From Gammaproteobacteria bacterium (lineage in GTDB: Bacteria > Pseudomonadota > Gammaproteobacteria > Pseudomonadales > Azotimanducaceae), in contig JAPOXO010000116.1 in NCBI GenBank assembly GCA_026707045.1, forward strand, positions 1 to 32,969: a stretch of 32,969 bases of DNA. Reading direction: 5' to 3'. Made by a program: the position numbers and the translations under genes. Below are positions 14,674 through 23,203 of this stretch, one piece after another. Numbering within the stretch: the first letter of the stretch is position 1; each line of letters begins with the position of its first letter. The notes below the pieces were generated by a model. It made no database searches. It saw only the letters and a program-made list of their open reading frames with translations, and was not told the origin of the DNA.

Positions 14674-16479
14674 ATGAGAATTCTCTCAACATGGTTGACA
14701 CTGTTCACTCTCGCATGCGCGTCGAATGTCCTAGCAGGACCTGAAGACATTTACAAAGAGAGGTGTGCAGCGTGTCACGATGAGCCGGCGGACGCGAAGA
14801 CCCCGCATCGGAGCGCAATCGGCGGAATGGGCAAGTCGCGTATTCAGTATTCGCTTACTTCGGGAAGTATGGCAATCCACACATCGGGATTGACTCCCGA
14901 CATGATTGCAGATATTGCATCTCATCTTGACACTACCCATGAACAGTCCATCGATGCGTCTCAAGAGTGTCCCGATCGTCCTATTTCTACGGACGTGGTT
15001 GTTTCGCACTGGGGCGTGGATCTTCAAAACACTCGGTACCAGCCCAATAGCTCAATTGACAGTTCCAACATCTCCAATTTAAAGCTCAAGTATGCGTTTG
15101 GAATTCCAGACTCCTGGGAAGTCCGATCTTGGCCGGCCCTATCCGCGGATACGATTTTTCTTCCGTCTACCAATGGGACGCTTTATGCCATCGATCGAGA
15201 CATAGGCTGTATCAAGTGGACATACAAGTCAGATCGACCTCTCCGAACATCCGCTCATCTAATAAACACCGAACAAGGTCTCCAAGTTGCCGTCGGAGAT
15301 TTCGGCGCGAGAACTCATCTTGTAGACGCAACGACCGGTGAACCCATTTGGGTCCAACACGTAGGAGATTCTCCATTGAATATGAACACCGGGGCACCGG
15401 TGTTTTTTGATGACGACTGGTACATACCAGTATCTGCATTTGAAATTGCGGCGGCCATGAATCCACGACACGAGTGCTGCAAGTCACACGGCATCGTAAA
15501 GCGATTGAACGCGTCTACAGGAGAAGTGGCTTGGTCCACGCCAATGACTCCTCCCGCATTGCCAACCAGAAAAAATGACAGTGGCACGCAAATGTATGGC
15601 CCATCTGGAGCTCCTGTTTGGACGACACCAGCTATTGACGACAAACGAGGCGTGCTTTACATCGGAACGGGAGAAAACACATCCAGACCAGCAACGTACA
15701 AGTCGGATGCAATTGTTGCCTTGAGCCTCGTAACCGGTGAAGTGGCTTCATTTTTCCAAGGTTACAAAGACGACGCGTTCAATATGGCTTGCGGATCTCG
15801 GAATCCACAGAATTGTCCCGAAGATCAAGGACCAGACTTTGATTTCGGAGCGTCTCCAATCTTGGTTACTACCGAATCGGGACGCGACCTCGTCTTGGCG
15901 GGCCAAAAGTCAGGAGACGTGTGGGCACTTGATCCTGACAACGATTTGGAACTGGTCTGGCAAAACAAACTTTCAAACGGTAGTGCGCTAGGCGGGATTC
16001 ATTGGGGTATGACGGTGGTGCAAAACACACTGTTCGTGCCCATCGCTGACCCCGAGTTCATGACTCGCGATCCCAAACCCGGCGTTTATGCAATTGACAT
16101 CGACTCTGGCGAGACTGTTTGGGAGCATAAGGTAGAACGAGAGTGCGAGATTGATTTCGGAGCAATGCGAAATCGAGCCATTCGATGGCCAGAGTGTCCG
16201 TGGCATTATGGATTTTCTGCAGCAGCTAGTTCAACAAACGACTTGGTCTTCGCTGGTTCGCTCAATGGTGAAGTGAGTGCATTCAATGCCGAAGACGGCC
16301 GTGTAGTGTGGAGTTACAACACAAAGAAAGAGTTCGAATCGGTCAACGGTATTGAGTCGCATGGAGGCGCTATTGACAATCCGGGTATTGTCATAGCCGG
16401 CGATCAACTGATTGTGTTGTCTGGCTATGGCATGTTTGGGCAAATGCCTGGTAATGTCATGTTGGTTTTCGAACTTTAG
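14674..16479 (+). CDS. Periplasmic quinohemoprotein dehydrogenase, polyvinyl-alcohol dehydrogenase-like
   Basis: A 601-residue exported protein. A signal peptide ends near NVLA|GPED (about residue 21), a cytochrome c domain with CAACH at 31-35 follows, then a PQQ beta-propeller of about 480 residues. The propeller blades show the family repeat of the type GTLYAIDRDIG..W, repeated as GVYAIDIDSGETVW and GEVSAFNAEDGRVVW. A vicinal cysteine pair (C268-C269 in HECCKSHG) matches the Cys-Cys seen in PQQ dehydrogenases. The order of cytochrome first and propeller second is that of polyvinyl-alcohol dehydrogenase (cytochrome), which oxidises secondary alcohols and passes electrons to the respiratory chain. 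The real substrate is unknown and polyvinyl alcohol need not be it. The ATG has GGA close upstream. An ankyrin gene begins 19 bases after the stop. Confidence 0.85.
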   Translation: MRILSTWLTLFTLACASNVLAGPEDIYKERCAACHDEPADAKTPHRSAIGGMGKSRIQYSLTSGSMAIHTSGLTPDMIADIASHLDTTHEQSIDASQECPDRPISTDVVVSHWGVDLQNTRYQPNSSIDSSNISNLKLKYAFGIPDSWEVRSWPALSADTIFLPSTNGTLYAIDRDIGCIKWTYKSDRPLRTSAHLINTEQGLQVAVGDFGARTHLVDATTGEPIWVQHVGDSPLNMNTGAPVFFDDDWYIPVSAFEIAAAMNPRHECCKSHGIVKRLNASTGEVAWSTPMTPPALPTRKNDSGTQMYGPSGAPVWTTPAIDDKRGVLYIGTGENTSRPATYKSDAIVALSLVTGEVASFFQGYKDDAFNMACGSRNPQNCPEDQGPDFDFGASPILVTTESGRDLVLAGQKSGDVWALDPDNDLELVWQNKLSNGSALGGIHWGMTVVQNTLFVPIADPEFMTRDPKPGVYAIDIDSGETVWEHKVERECEIDFGAMRNRAIRWPECPWHYGFSAAASSTNDLVFAGSLNGEVSAFNAEDGRVVWSYNTKKEFESVNGIESHGGAIDNPGIVIAGDQLIVLSGYGMFGQMPGNVMLVFEL

Positions 16480-16498
16480 CTCATTTCTCTGCATCTCA

Positions 16499-17407
16499 AT
16501 GGACTATCGAGGTCTTGGTCGGCGCGCTGCGCGAAGTGCTCTTGTAGACGCTGTGCTTGCGCAAGATGAACGGCTTGTCGTTCGCATAGTTGCCGAAAGA
16601 CCCGATATTGTGGACGCACGCAACTCGCATGGCCACACAGCTTTAAGTGAAGCTGTAAAAATTGGGAATTTGGCGTTAGTCCAGCAACTTGTTGATGCAG
16701 GTGCTGATCCCAAGCAGTACAACCACGGTGGATCTTCCCTCATTGATGCGGCCGCACATTGCGGAAGTTCAGAAATTGCGGAATTCCTGAGAGAACGGGG
16801 ATGTGTAGTTACTCCCTTTCACGAAGCAGCGCTTGGATATTGCGAAGCAATTGGCCAGCGCATCAAGGATCAGCCTTCCGTTGTCAATCAAAAGTCTCCT
16901 CGAAGCGCTTCGTTGCTTCACCATGCCGCACACGGCAACCATCTAAGTGTTTGCGAATTGCTCGTTTCTTCTGGAGCAAGTGTTGAGGCGTTCGACCATC
17001 ATGGACATACGCCGCTTTGTTACGCCGTGGAAAGAAACTCAGTAGATTGTGCTCGAGTCTTGATTAGAGAAGGAGCAAATATCGATCAACCAGCCGGCTA
17101 TTTTGGTGGAACAGTATTGCACCGAGCCATCATGCTCCGACTTGTTGACATGTCGATTCTCCTTCTGGAAAGCGGCTCTGATCCAAACCTTCAAGACTTC
17201 TCTGGAAAGTCGGCGTTGCACACTTCGGTGGCAAGCGGAAAAATCGATGTTGTGAGAGCCGTGTTGCAGTCTCAAATCGACACCAATCTACGGACGAAGA
17301 AAACAAAGCTCCAGAAGGGAAACGAAACTGCGTTGGATTACGCCCGAAGGCTCAACAAGAAGCGAATCATAAACTTGCTAGAAGAGCGGCTCTCCACCAC
17401 TCCATAA
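16499..17407 (+). CDS. Ankyrin-repeat protein
   Basis: A 302-residue protein made almost wholly of ankyrin repeats, about seven, with signatures such as GHTALSEAVKIGN, ASLLHHAAHGNH, GHTPLCYAVERN, GTVLHRAIM and GKSALHTSVASGK. No signal peptide or membrane segment is seen, so it is probably a cytosolic binding protein. The frame is open upstream to 16412 inside the dehydrogenase gene, but the ATG at 16499 fits the repeat fold and leaves 19 bases after the previous stop. It has no good ribosome site, so translation may be coupled to the dehydrogenase. The partner is unknown. Ankyrin proteins next to periplasmic redox enzymes occur elsewhere (for example near catalases), but usually with signal peptides, unlike here. 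Confidence 0.85.
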   Translation: MDYRGLGRRAARSALVDAVLAQDERLVVRIVAERPDIVDARNSHGHTALSEAVKIGNLALVQQLVDAGADPKQYNHGGSSLIDAAAHCGSSEIAEFLRERGCVVTPFHEAALGYCEAIGQRIKDQPSVVNQKSPRSASLLHHAAHGNHLSVCELLVSSGASVEAFDHHGHTPLCYAVERNSVDCARVLIREGANIDQPAGYFGGTVLHRAIMLRLVDMSILLLESGSDPNLQDFSGKSALHTSVASGKIDVVRAVLQSQIDTNLRTKKTKLQKGNETALDYARRLNKKRIINLLEERLSTTP

Positions 17408-17447
17408 AGCAGAATTAGAAGACAGTCGTTGCGACAAGGACCTAGCC

Positions 17448-18572
17448 ATGTCTATTCCCCGACCTTACCAAATAAAAGTTCCCGAAGCAGCACTTAGCGA
17501 CCTTAAGACACGACTCGCGAGAACTAGGTGGCCGGACAGGGAGTTAGTCTCCGATTGGACCCAAGGAATCCCCCTTAACTACGTTCAGGAGGTATGTGTT
17601 TATTGGCAACACACCTATGATTGGCGGAGAACTGAAGAGAGATTGAATTCCTTTGACAACTTCTTGATAACGATAGACGGGGTCGACATTCACTACATCC
17701 TCAAGAAGTCTCCGTCCATCAATACTCGGCCCCTCTTGATCACTCATGGGTGGCCTGGCTCAATCGTCGAGTTTCTGAGTCTGATTGATCTTCTCGCACT
17801 CCCCCAAGAGGACGGAGATGAAGCGTTTGATGTTGTAGTTCCGTCCCTACCGGGATTTGGGTTCTCTGGCAAACCCAAAGACGTCGGATGGGGTGTGGAC
17901 AAAATTGCAGGTGTTTGGGTTGAGTTAATGAACAGTATTGGTTACAGCAAGTTCTTGGTTCAGGGTGGAGACTGGGGCGCTGCGGTCAGCAGTTCAATAG
18001 CAGCGAATCATTCTGAAAACTGTTTAGGCATACATACCAACATGCCAACTGTCGGACCGCAAAGAGAAACACTAGACAATCTAACGGAACAAGAAGAAGA
18101 AGCACTGCGAGGCTCACGGTTTTATCAAGAATGGGACTCTGGCTACTCTAAGCAACAAAGCACACGCCCACAGACATTGGGGTACGGCCTTGTTGACTCA
18201 CCAGCAGCTCAGGCCGCTTGGATCCTAGAAAAGTTTTATCAATGGACTGACTGCGATGGTCACCCCGAAAACGCTATCAGCCGCGACGAGTTGCTTGACA
18301 ACGTAATGATGTACTGGCTCTCAGGTTCCGGCGCATCCTCTGCGCGAATTTATTGGGAGAGCTTCGGTCGAGGAACGCGCAGCGACATCCTCGTTCCATC
18401 AGGTTGCAGCATTTTCCCGAAAGAAATTTTTAAGGCTTCTCGCAGGTGGGTTGAGGCTGTCTACAAGGATCTCAGATACTACAACGTATTGGAACGAGGC
18501 GGCCACTTTGCTGCATTCGAAGATCCAAAACAATTCGCACTCGAACTGAGATCCTGCTTCAGCAAGATTTAG
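17448..18572 (+). CDS. Epoxide hydrolase, microsomal type (EHN domain plus alpha/beta-hydrolase)
   Basis: A 374-residue protein. The N-terminal 100 residues match the epoxide hydrolase N-terminal (EHN) domain: PYQIKVPEAALSDLKTRLARTRWP, then WRRTEERLNSFDNF. The hydrolase core has the oxyanion motif HGWPG at 100-104, the nucleophile D175 in GGDWG and the base H353 in GGHFAAFEDP. The family opens epoxides to diols through an aspartyl ester; related members act on juvenile-hormone-like or terpenoid epoxides, so the substrate is open. AAGGA lies seven bases before the ATG. It is 40 bases after the ankyrin gene and may be in the same transcript. The serine hydrolase gene converges on it 21 bases away. 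Confidence 0.92.
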   Translation: MSIPRPYQIKVPEAALSDLKTRLARTRWPDRELVSDWTQGIPLNYVQEVCVYWQHTYDWRRTEERLNSFDNFLITIDGVDIHYILKKSPSINTRPLLITHGWPGSIVEFLSLIDLLALPQEDGDEAFDVVVPSLPGFGFSGKPKDVGWGVDKIAGVWVELMNSIGYSKFLVQGGDWGAAVSSSIAANHSENCLGIHTNMPTVGPQRETLDNLTEQEEEALRGSRFYQEWDSGYSKQQSTRPQTLGYGLVDSPAAQAAWILEKFYQWTDCDGHPENAISRDELLDNVMMYWLSGSGASSARIYWESFGRGTRSDILVPSGCSIFPKEIFKASRRWVEAVYKDLRYYNVLERGGHFAAFEDPKQFALELRSCFSKI

Positions 18573-18593
18573 CTGCGTTTCGATGCAGACTCG

Positions 18594-19778
18594 CTATACG
18601 TTTACCATTGCCTGATAGACCAGCCGCTTGAATTCATGGCTGTACGGGTGCCAAAACCCCGGCATTCTCTGTGTGAAAACCAGCGCAGCCAGATTTCCTC
18701 TAGGGGACATCCAGGAATGGGTCCCTGCCAGACCACCCCAATGAAATTCGTCAACAGCTTCAAAGGGTTCTCCCTCCGCTGGTTGCTGCTTCAATGCAAA
18801 TCCGAGTCCAAATACGGTGTTCGGCATTATCCAATTTGGCAACTGAAGATTTACTCCTTCTGGGAATTGATTAGTACGCATCATATTCAGCGTACTCTCA
18901 GAAACGATTCGCTTACCTTCGAATTTGCCGCCTCCCATGAGCATTTGGACGAACCTCGTATAGTCAGTGATAGTCCCGACAAGCCCTCCTCCGCCCGATT
19001 CCAATGGGCGAGGCCTCGTATAGTCGCCAAATAAGTCCGGTGACTTCGAGAGTCCCGGTTTCAATGGATCTTCGGGATCGGCGGCGGCATACAACGAGCA
19101 AAAACGATTGTGCTTCGACTCGGGCACGTAGAAAGCTGTATCGTGCATTCCGAGAGGCTCAAAGATTCTCTTCGCTATGTATTCACCGAAGGACTCACCA
19201 GACCAAACTTCGATGAGTCTGCCCAGCACATCAGACGCAACGCTGTATTGAAATCGGTCTCCGGGTTGATAGGCTAGAGGAATTTCGCTAAGCGTATCGA
19301 CCATAGAAGACAACGTGCTCGCTGGATGCAACACGCCACGTTCGGTGTAGAGTGCGTCCACGGGAGACTCAAGAAACAATCCGTAGGAGAATCCAGCTGT
19401 ATGGCACATCAATTGACGAACGGTGGGAGCTCGCTCTAGCGGTTCCGTTTCCGTAACTTGAGATGTGCCCTTTTTAAGAACGCGAAGGTTGGCGAGTCGA
19501 GGTAGAAACGAGGCGATTTCGTCATCCAGTTGAAACTTTCCTTCCTCCCACAAAGTCATTGCGGCGATTGCAGTGATCGGCTTTGTATTGGAGAACAATC
19601 GAAAGATGGAGTTCATTGCTAAAGGAATTTCTTGCTCTCGATCCTGAAAGCCACAGGTGTACTCATCGACAATCTCTTGACCGGACAAGATCACGCACGA
19701 TGCCATGGCGATTAAGTCATTGTCCATCCACCGCTCAAGCGACGCGTGAACTTCGTCGAAACAAAACCTGCTGTTCAT
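18594..19778 (-). CDS. Beta-lactamase-family serine hydrolase (esterase/EstB-like)
   Basis: A 394-residue protein of the class C beta-lactamase/esterase fold (Beta-lactamase superfamily, PF00144). It shows SNTK at 63-66 (SxxK, nucleophile S63), YSV at 178-180 in the place of YxN, and HWGG near 346-349 in the place of the KTG triad. GEPSF-like helices and the long RLPNL region are as in EstB carboxylesterases. No signal peptide is seen, so a cytosolic esterase is more likely than a cell-wall enzyme. ATG at 19778 is chosen because GAGG stands eight bases before it; an in-frame GTG at 19787 would add three residues but overlaps that site. It lies 35 bases after the acyl-CoA dehydrogenase gene on the same strand, so the two are probably one operon. 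Confidence 0.9.
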   Translation of the reverse strand: MNSRFCFDEVHASLERWMDNDLIAMASCVILSGQEIVDEYTCGFQDREQEIPLAMNSIFRLFSNTKPITAIAAMTLWEEGKFQLDDEIASFLPRLANLRVLKKGTSQVTETEPLERAPTVRQLMCHTAGFSYGLFLESPVDALYTERGVLHPASTLSSMVDTLSEIPLAYQPGDRFQYSVASDVLGRLIEVWSGESFGEYIAKRIFEPLGMHDTAFYVPESKHNRFCSLYAAADPEDPLKPGLSKSPDLFGDYTRPRPLESGGGGLVGTITDYTRFVQMLMGGGKFEGKRIVSESTLNMMRTNQFPEGVNLQLPNWIMPNTVFGLGFALKQQPAEGEPFEAVDEFHWGGLAGTHSWMSPRGNLAALVFTQRMPGFWHPYSHEFKRLVYQAMVNV

Positions 19779-19813
19779 GTCTTCCACCTCAATAACCGAG
19801 TTTGACCAAGTGT

Positions 19814-21091
19814 TTAGCCCGAACGTCCGTACTCCGCATCGTACTTGCGCAATTCGGCACGTCCTACAACAAGGTGGTGAACCTCATCTGGACCATCGGC
19901 AATTCGAAGCGTTCGTTGTCCGGTGTACATACGCGCCAATGGAGTCCATTGTGATACTCCTGTCGCTCCGTGGAGTTGAATCGCTTGATCGATGATTTGA
20001 CAAACACGCTCGGGAATGACCGCCTTGATCATGTGAACCCATACTCGAGCTTCTCGGTTACCCAACACATCCATAGCTTTGGCGGCTTTGAGAACCAAGA
20101 GTCGCATCATTTCGATTTCAATCCGAGCTCGAGAAACCAACTCGAGATTTTTGCCCAAGTTCACGAGCGGACGCCCAAACGCTTCTCTCGACATTCCTCT
20201 ACGGACCATCAAGTCTAATGCCCGTTCTGCTTGTCCGATGGACCTCATGCAATGGTGGATGCGTCCCGGGCCTAGGCGGCCTTGAGAAATCTCAAAGCCC
20301 CGACCTTCACCGAGAATCATGTTTTCTTTCGGCACACGAACATCTTCAAGCATGATGTGCATATGACCATGCGGGGCATCGTCATGACCGAACACAGTCA
20401 TTGGCTCGATGATGTTTACACCCGGCGTATCCAATGGAACCAATATCTGAGACTGCTGCTGGTGAGGAGCTGCATCTGGACTTGTCTTGACCATGCAGAT
20501 CATGATCTTGCAGCGTTTGTCGCCTGCGCCAGAGATGTAAAACTTTTCGCCGTTGATTACCCATTCGTCTCCCTCCAGCACAGCACGGGTACCAATCTGC
20601 TTTGCATCGGAAGATGCCAGGTTAGGTTCGGTCATGCCATAAGCGGACCTAATTTCTCCGTTCAATAGAGGTTTGAGCCATCTCTCCTTCTGCTCTGGCG
20701 ACCCATACCGTTCAAGCACCTCCATGTTTCCAGTATCAGGTGCGCTGCAGTTCAAGCACTCCGACGCGATTGGATTCTTGCCCAATTCGGTTGCAATATA
20801 GGCGTAGTCGAGATTCTTGAGCCCTTCGCCGGTGTCCGCATCTGGGAGGAAGAAATTCCAGAGACCATTTGACTTTGCCTTTGTCTTTAGGTCATTGAGA
20901 ATGCCCTCTTGTCGTGGAGACAAGCTCCAACGGTCTCCATGTTCAGCCGCAGCCTCTTCAAATTCAGGCGTTCGGGGCTGAATATCGGCATCGATAAAGC
21001 TCTTAACGGCAGCCAACAGCGGTTCTGCCTCCGCACTCATCGTCAGATTGTTAAGGTCGGCTTCAATGTCCGGTGAAATTGCTTCGGCCAT
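19814..21091 (-). CDS. Acyl-CoA dehydrogenase (ACAD10/11-like)
   Basis: A 425-residue FAD enzyme of the acyl-CoA dehydrogenase family, cytosolic, oxidising an acyl-CoA to the 2-enoyl-CoA and passing electrons to electron transfer flavoprotein. The motifs YGMTEPNLASSDA (FAD/substrate loop), INGEKFYISGAGD, GRLGPGRIHHCMR and REAFGRPL are in order. The probable base is E403 in DGPDEVHH, near the C-terminus, as in the ACAD10/11 and long-chain-type branch; in medium-chain enzymes it lies elsewhere. AGGA stands about eight bases before ATG 21091. The serine hydrolase follows on the same strand. An esterase with an acyl-CoA dehydrogenase suggests a lipid breakdown pair, but the chain type is unknown. 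Confidence 0.93.
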   Translation of the reverse strand: MAEAISPDIEADLNNLTMSAEAEPLLAAVKSFIDADIQPRTPEFEEAAAEHGDRWSLSPRQEGILNDLKTKAKSNGLWNFFLPDADTGEGLKNLDYAYIATELGKNPIASECLNCSAPDTGNMEVLERYGSPEQKERWLKPLLNGEIRSAYGMTEPNLASSDAKQIGTRAVLEGDEWVINGEKFYISGAGDKRCKIMICMVKTSPDAAPHQQQSQILVPLDTPGVNIIEPMTVFGHDDAPHGHMHIMLEDVRVPKENMILGEGRGFEISQGRLGPGRIHHCMRSIGQAERALDLMVRRGMSREAFGRPLVNLGKNLELVSRARIEIEMMRLLVLKAAKAMDVLGNREARVWVHMIKAVIPERVCQIIDQAIQLHGATGVSQWTPLARMYTGQRTLRIADGPDEVHHLVVGRAELRKYDAEYGRSG

Positions 21092-21207
21092 GGGTAAATT
21101 CCTAGTCCAACAGTAGTGACGGCAGATTTTAGACGTAGAGCAAAACCAAGGTCGAACCAGTTCAAAGGTGTATAGTGTGCAGTCTTCTGTGAAAGTGTTC
21201 CATTTAC

Positions 21208-22476
21208 GTGAGCCAAATACCCAAGTCTCGTGAGATAGAGGTAATTCATGACTCTTTTGATGTGTCGATGAATCTGCCTGGGAGCAAGTCCATCATCTTG
21301 CGTCAGTTGCTGATTTCAGCACTTTGCCGACAATCCACCACCCTACTAGGATCTACTCCAAGCGATGATGTGGAAACAATGATCGGTTGTCTTCGAAGGC
21401 TCAACGTCAAAGTCGAACTAAGCGAAGACGTGTGCACGGTGGACCCTTCGGAACTGGATTGGCGTTCGGATGTGGAGCTTGATGCACGTCAAAGTGGTCT
21501 TTCGCTGCGTCTTCTGCTTGCGTTTTCAGCATTAAGAACTGGTAGAACTCGTTTTGTGGGTGACATTTCGCTCAAGTCGCGGCCTCAACTGGAATTGATT
21601 GGTGCTCTACGAAATCTTGGCTGCCACGTTGACAGCCAGAACAACACGTTGCCGATTTCCGTACGTGGAAACTCATCAGGAGGAACAGTTGATTTAAACA
21701 CCAGTGTGTCAAGTCAATATCTCTCTTCACTTCTCATTTCGGGACCGCGATTTGAGAATGGCCTCAGGATCAAATTGGCCGGGAATCAAGTCAGTTCTTC
21801 GTATATCGACATCACCATCGATGAAATGCGCAAACGTGGTCACTCACCAGAACGTACCAATGACGGATATTGGGTGCCTCCGGGTGACTTCACTGGATCG
21901 AGAATAACCATTGAGGGTGACGCTTCCGCTGCATCGTATTTTGCGGCGCTCGCAACGCTACACGCATCTCGTATTAGGTTTCTAAATTTGGGATCCACCT
22001 CACATCAAGGCGACTACCGTTTCTTCGATCTGTGTTCGAAGATCGGCGCAAAACTTAGTTCCACCGCAACTGCGACCACCATCGAAGGAAATGGATCTTT
22101 AGCGGGCGTGGACACCGTTGACATGGTCGAAATGCCTGATGCAGCTCTGACAATGATGGCTCTCGCTCCCTACCTGCCAACTCCCACGACAATCACAGGA
22201 TTGTCCAGCTTGCCCTTTAAGGAATGTGATCGAATCGCTTGCCCTACCAACGAACTGCGAAAGACAGGCGCAAAAGTAAGAGCAGGATCGGATCAAGTCT
22301 GTATAGATCCTTACCAACCAAGAGCATCAAATATTGAGACCTATCAGGATCACCGAATGGCTATGGCGTTCACAGTGCTTGCAAGCAAAACTCCAAATTG
22401 CAGCATCATTGCTCCTGATTGTGTCAACAAGACCTACCCAAAATTCTGGAGCGACTTTGACGCTCTATATGCATAG
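21208..22476 (+). CDS. aroA: EPSP synthase (3-phosphoshikimate 1-carboxyvinyltransferase), divergent
   Basis: A 422-residue member of the EPSP synthase family, which joins shikimate-3-phosphate and phosphoenolpyruvate in the pre-chorismate pathway. Recognisable sites are LPGSKS at 23-28 (K27), SSQYLSSLLISGP, GDASAASYF, MPDAALTMMAL, KECDR, YQDHRMAMAF and CVNKTYP. It departs from the usual motifs at two important places: the Asn of PGSKSxxNR is Leu31, and the GNAGTAMRP loop reads RQSGLSLRL (94-102), keeping the Gly and Arg but changing the Thr and Pro. The start is GTG with no strong ribosome site; a TATAGT at 21171 may be its -10. It stands alone, divergent from the acyl-CoA dehydrogenase and not with cmk or rpsA. 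It may be the only shikimate enzyme of the genome or a paralogue with an altered role. Confidence 0.85.
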   Translation: MSQIPKSREIEVIHDSFDVSMNLPGSKSIILRQLLISALCRQSTTLLGSTPSDDVETMIGCLRRLNVKVELSEDVCTVDPSELDWRSDVELDARQSGLSLRLLLAFSALRTGRTRFVGDISLKSRPQLELIGALRNLGCHVDSQNNTLPISVRGNSSGGTVDLNTSVSSQYLSSLLISGPRFENGLRIKLAGNQVSSSYIDITIDEMRKRGHSPERTNDGYWVPPGDFTGSRITIEGDASAASYFAALATLHASRIRFLNLGSTSHQGDYRFFDLCSKIGAKLSSTATATTIEGNGSLAGVDTVDMVEMPDAALTMMALAPYLPTPTTITGLSSLPFKECDRIACPTNELRKTGAKVRAGSDQVCIDPYQPRASNIETYQDHRMAMAFTVLASKTPNCSIIAPDCVNKTYPKFWSDFDALYA

Positions 22477-22558
22477 AGGCGTTCTGTAGCCATTGATCAG
22501 ATCTGCTCAATTGCAGACATAATGAAATCCTCTGCCTCGCCAGAATAGATGCGTGGGA

Positions 22559-23128
22559 CTACAGAGGGATTTGCTTAGGAGTCTCTACTTCGATGGAAGC
22601 GGATTTGACATCTTCGCGCTCCTCGACCCTCTTTGAAAAGTCTAGCGGGTGGATTTCTTTAGGCAAATTGACGATTGCAAAGTCCAAGTCAGGAAATGCT
22701 TTACCGCCTTTAGCGTCCGTTTCTTCTACAAGATCGTTCAACTTCTCGTAGTCTTCCATGACTATGCGAACGGAGTGAGTTAGTCGTTCGAACCGCTTCT
22801 TTTCTTCGTTGTAAATAAAACGACCAAATTCGTCCGTCTCCGAGACCCATTGAACTCGTTCAACGGTTCCGGTGGTAGCCTTGAGCTTGATGTTTTCCTC
22901 ATGAAGTTCGACCGTGATTTGCGAGTTACCGACTCGAAAGGACCCCGCAACTGCGTCGCCAAATTCCGGCATCGTAAAAGCCAGTGCACCATCTGCAATT
23001 TCAACGGATTGAAACGGCTCTACGCGTTCTTCATCGCCCTTTAAATTGAAACCCAAGAGACAGAAAGCAACTAAAGATGCTATCGAACAATTTCGTGCGA
23101 TGCATAGGTTAGGGCTGAGAGAAGTCAT
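22559..23128 (-). CDS. Exported protein of unknown function
   Basis: A 189-residue protein that is not recognised. It begins with a short basic, then hydrophobic stretch (CIARNCSIASLVAFCLLGF) that looks like a signal peptide, followed by a charged, beta-rich region without cysteine and a C-terminus rich in Glu, Lys and Val. The mature part alternates hydrophobic and polar residues (GSFRVGNSQITVELHEENI) as in small periplasmic beta domains. The ATG at 23128 is chosen because it puts the signal peptide near the start; a TTG at 23140 behind AGAGAAAA is an alternative. It follows the carboxylase gene on the same strand after 75 bases and may be transcribed with it, and it converges on aroA. Confidence 0.6.
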   Translation of the reverse strand: MTSLSPNLCIARNCSIASLVAFCLLGFNLKGDEERVEPFQSVEIADGALAFTMPEFGDAVAGSFRVGNSQITVELHEENIKLKATTGTVERVQWVSETDEFGRFIYNEEKKRFERLTHSVRIVMEDYEKLNDLVEETDAKGGKAFPDLDFAIVNLPKEIHPLDFSKRVEEREDVKSASIEVETPKQIPL

Positions 23129-23203
23129 GACTAAAACCAATTTTCTCTAAGGTTTGACCGTGTAGAACGCGATTGTTTCAGAAACTCGCGGTACACCTCT
23201 AGT

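Noticed and set aside
22506-22521. Short stem TCTGC/GCAGA between aroA and the exported-protein gene as a terminator
   Set aside because: Only five pairs and no T-run; too weak to call.
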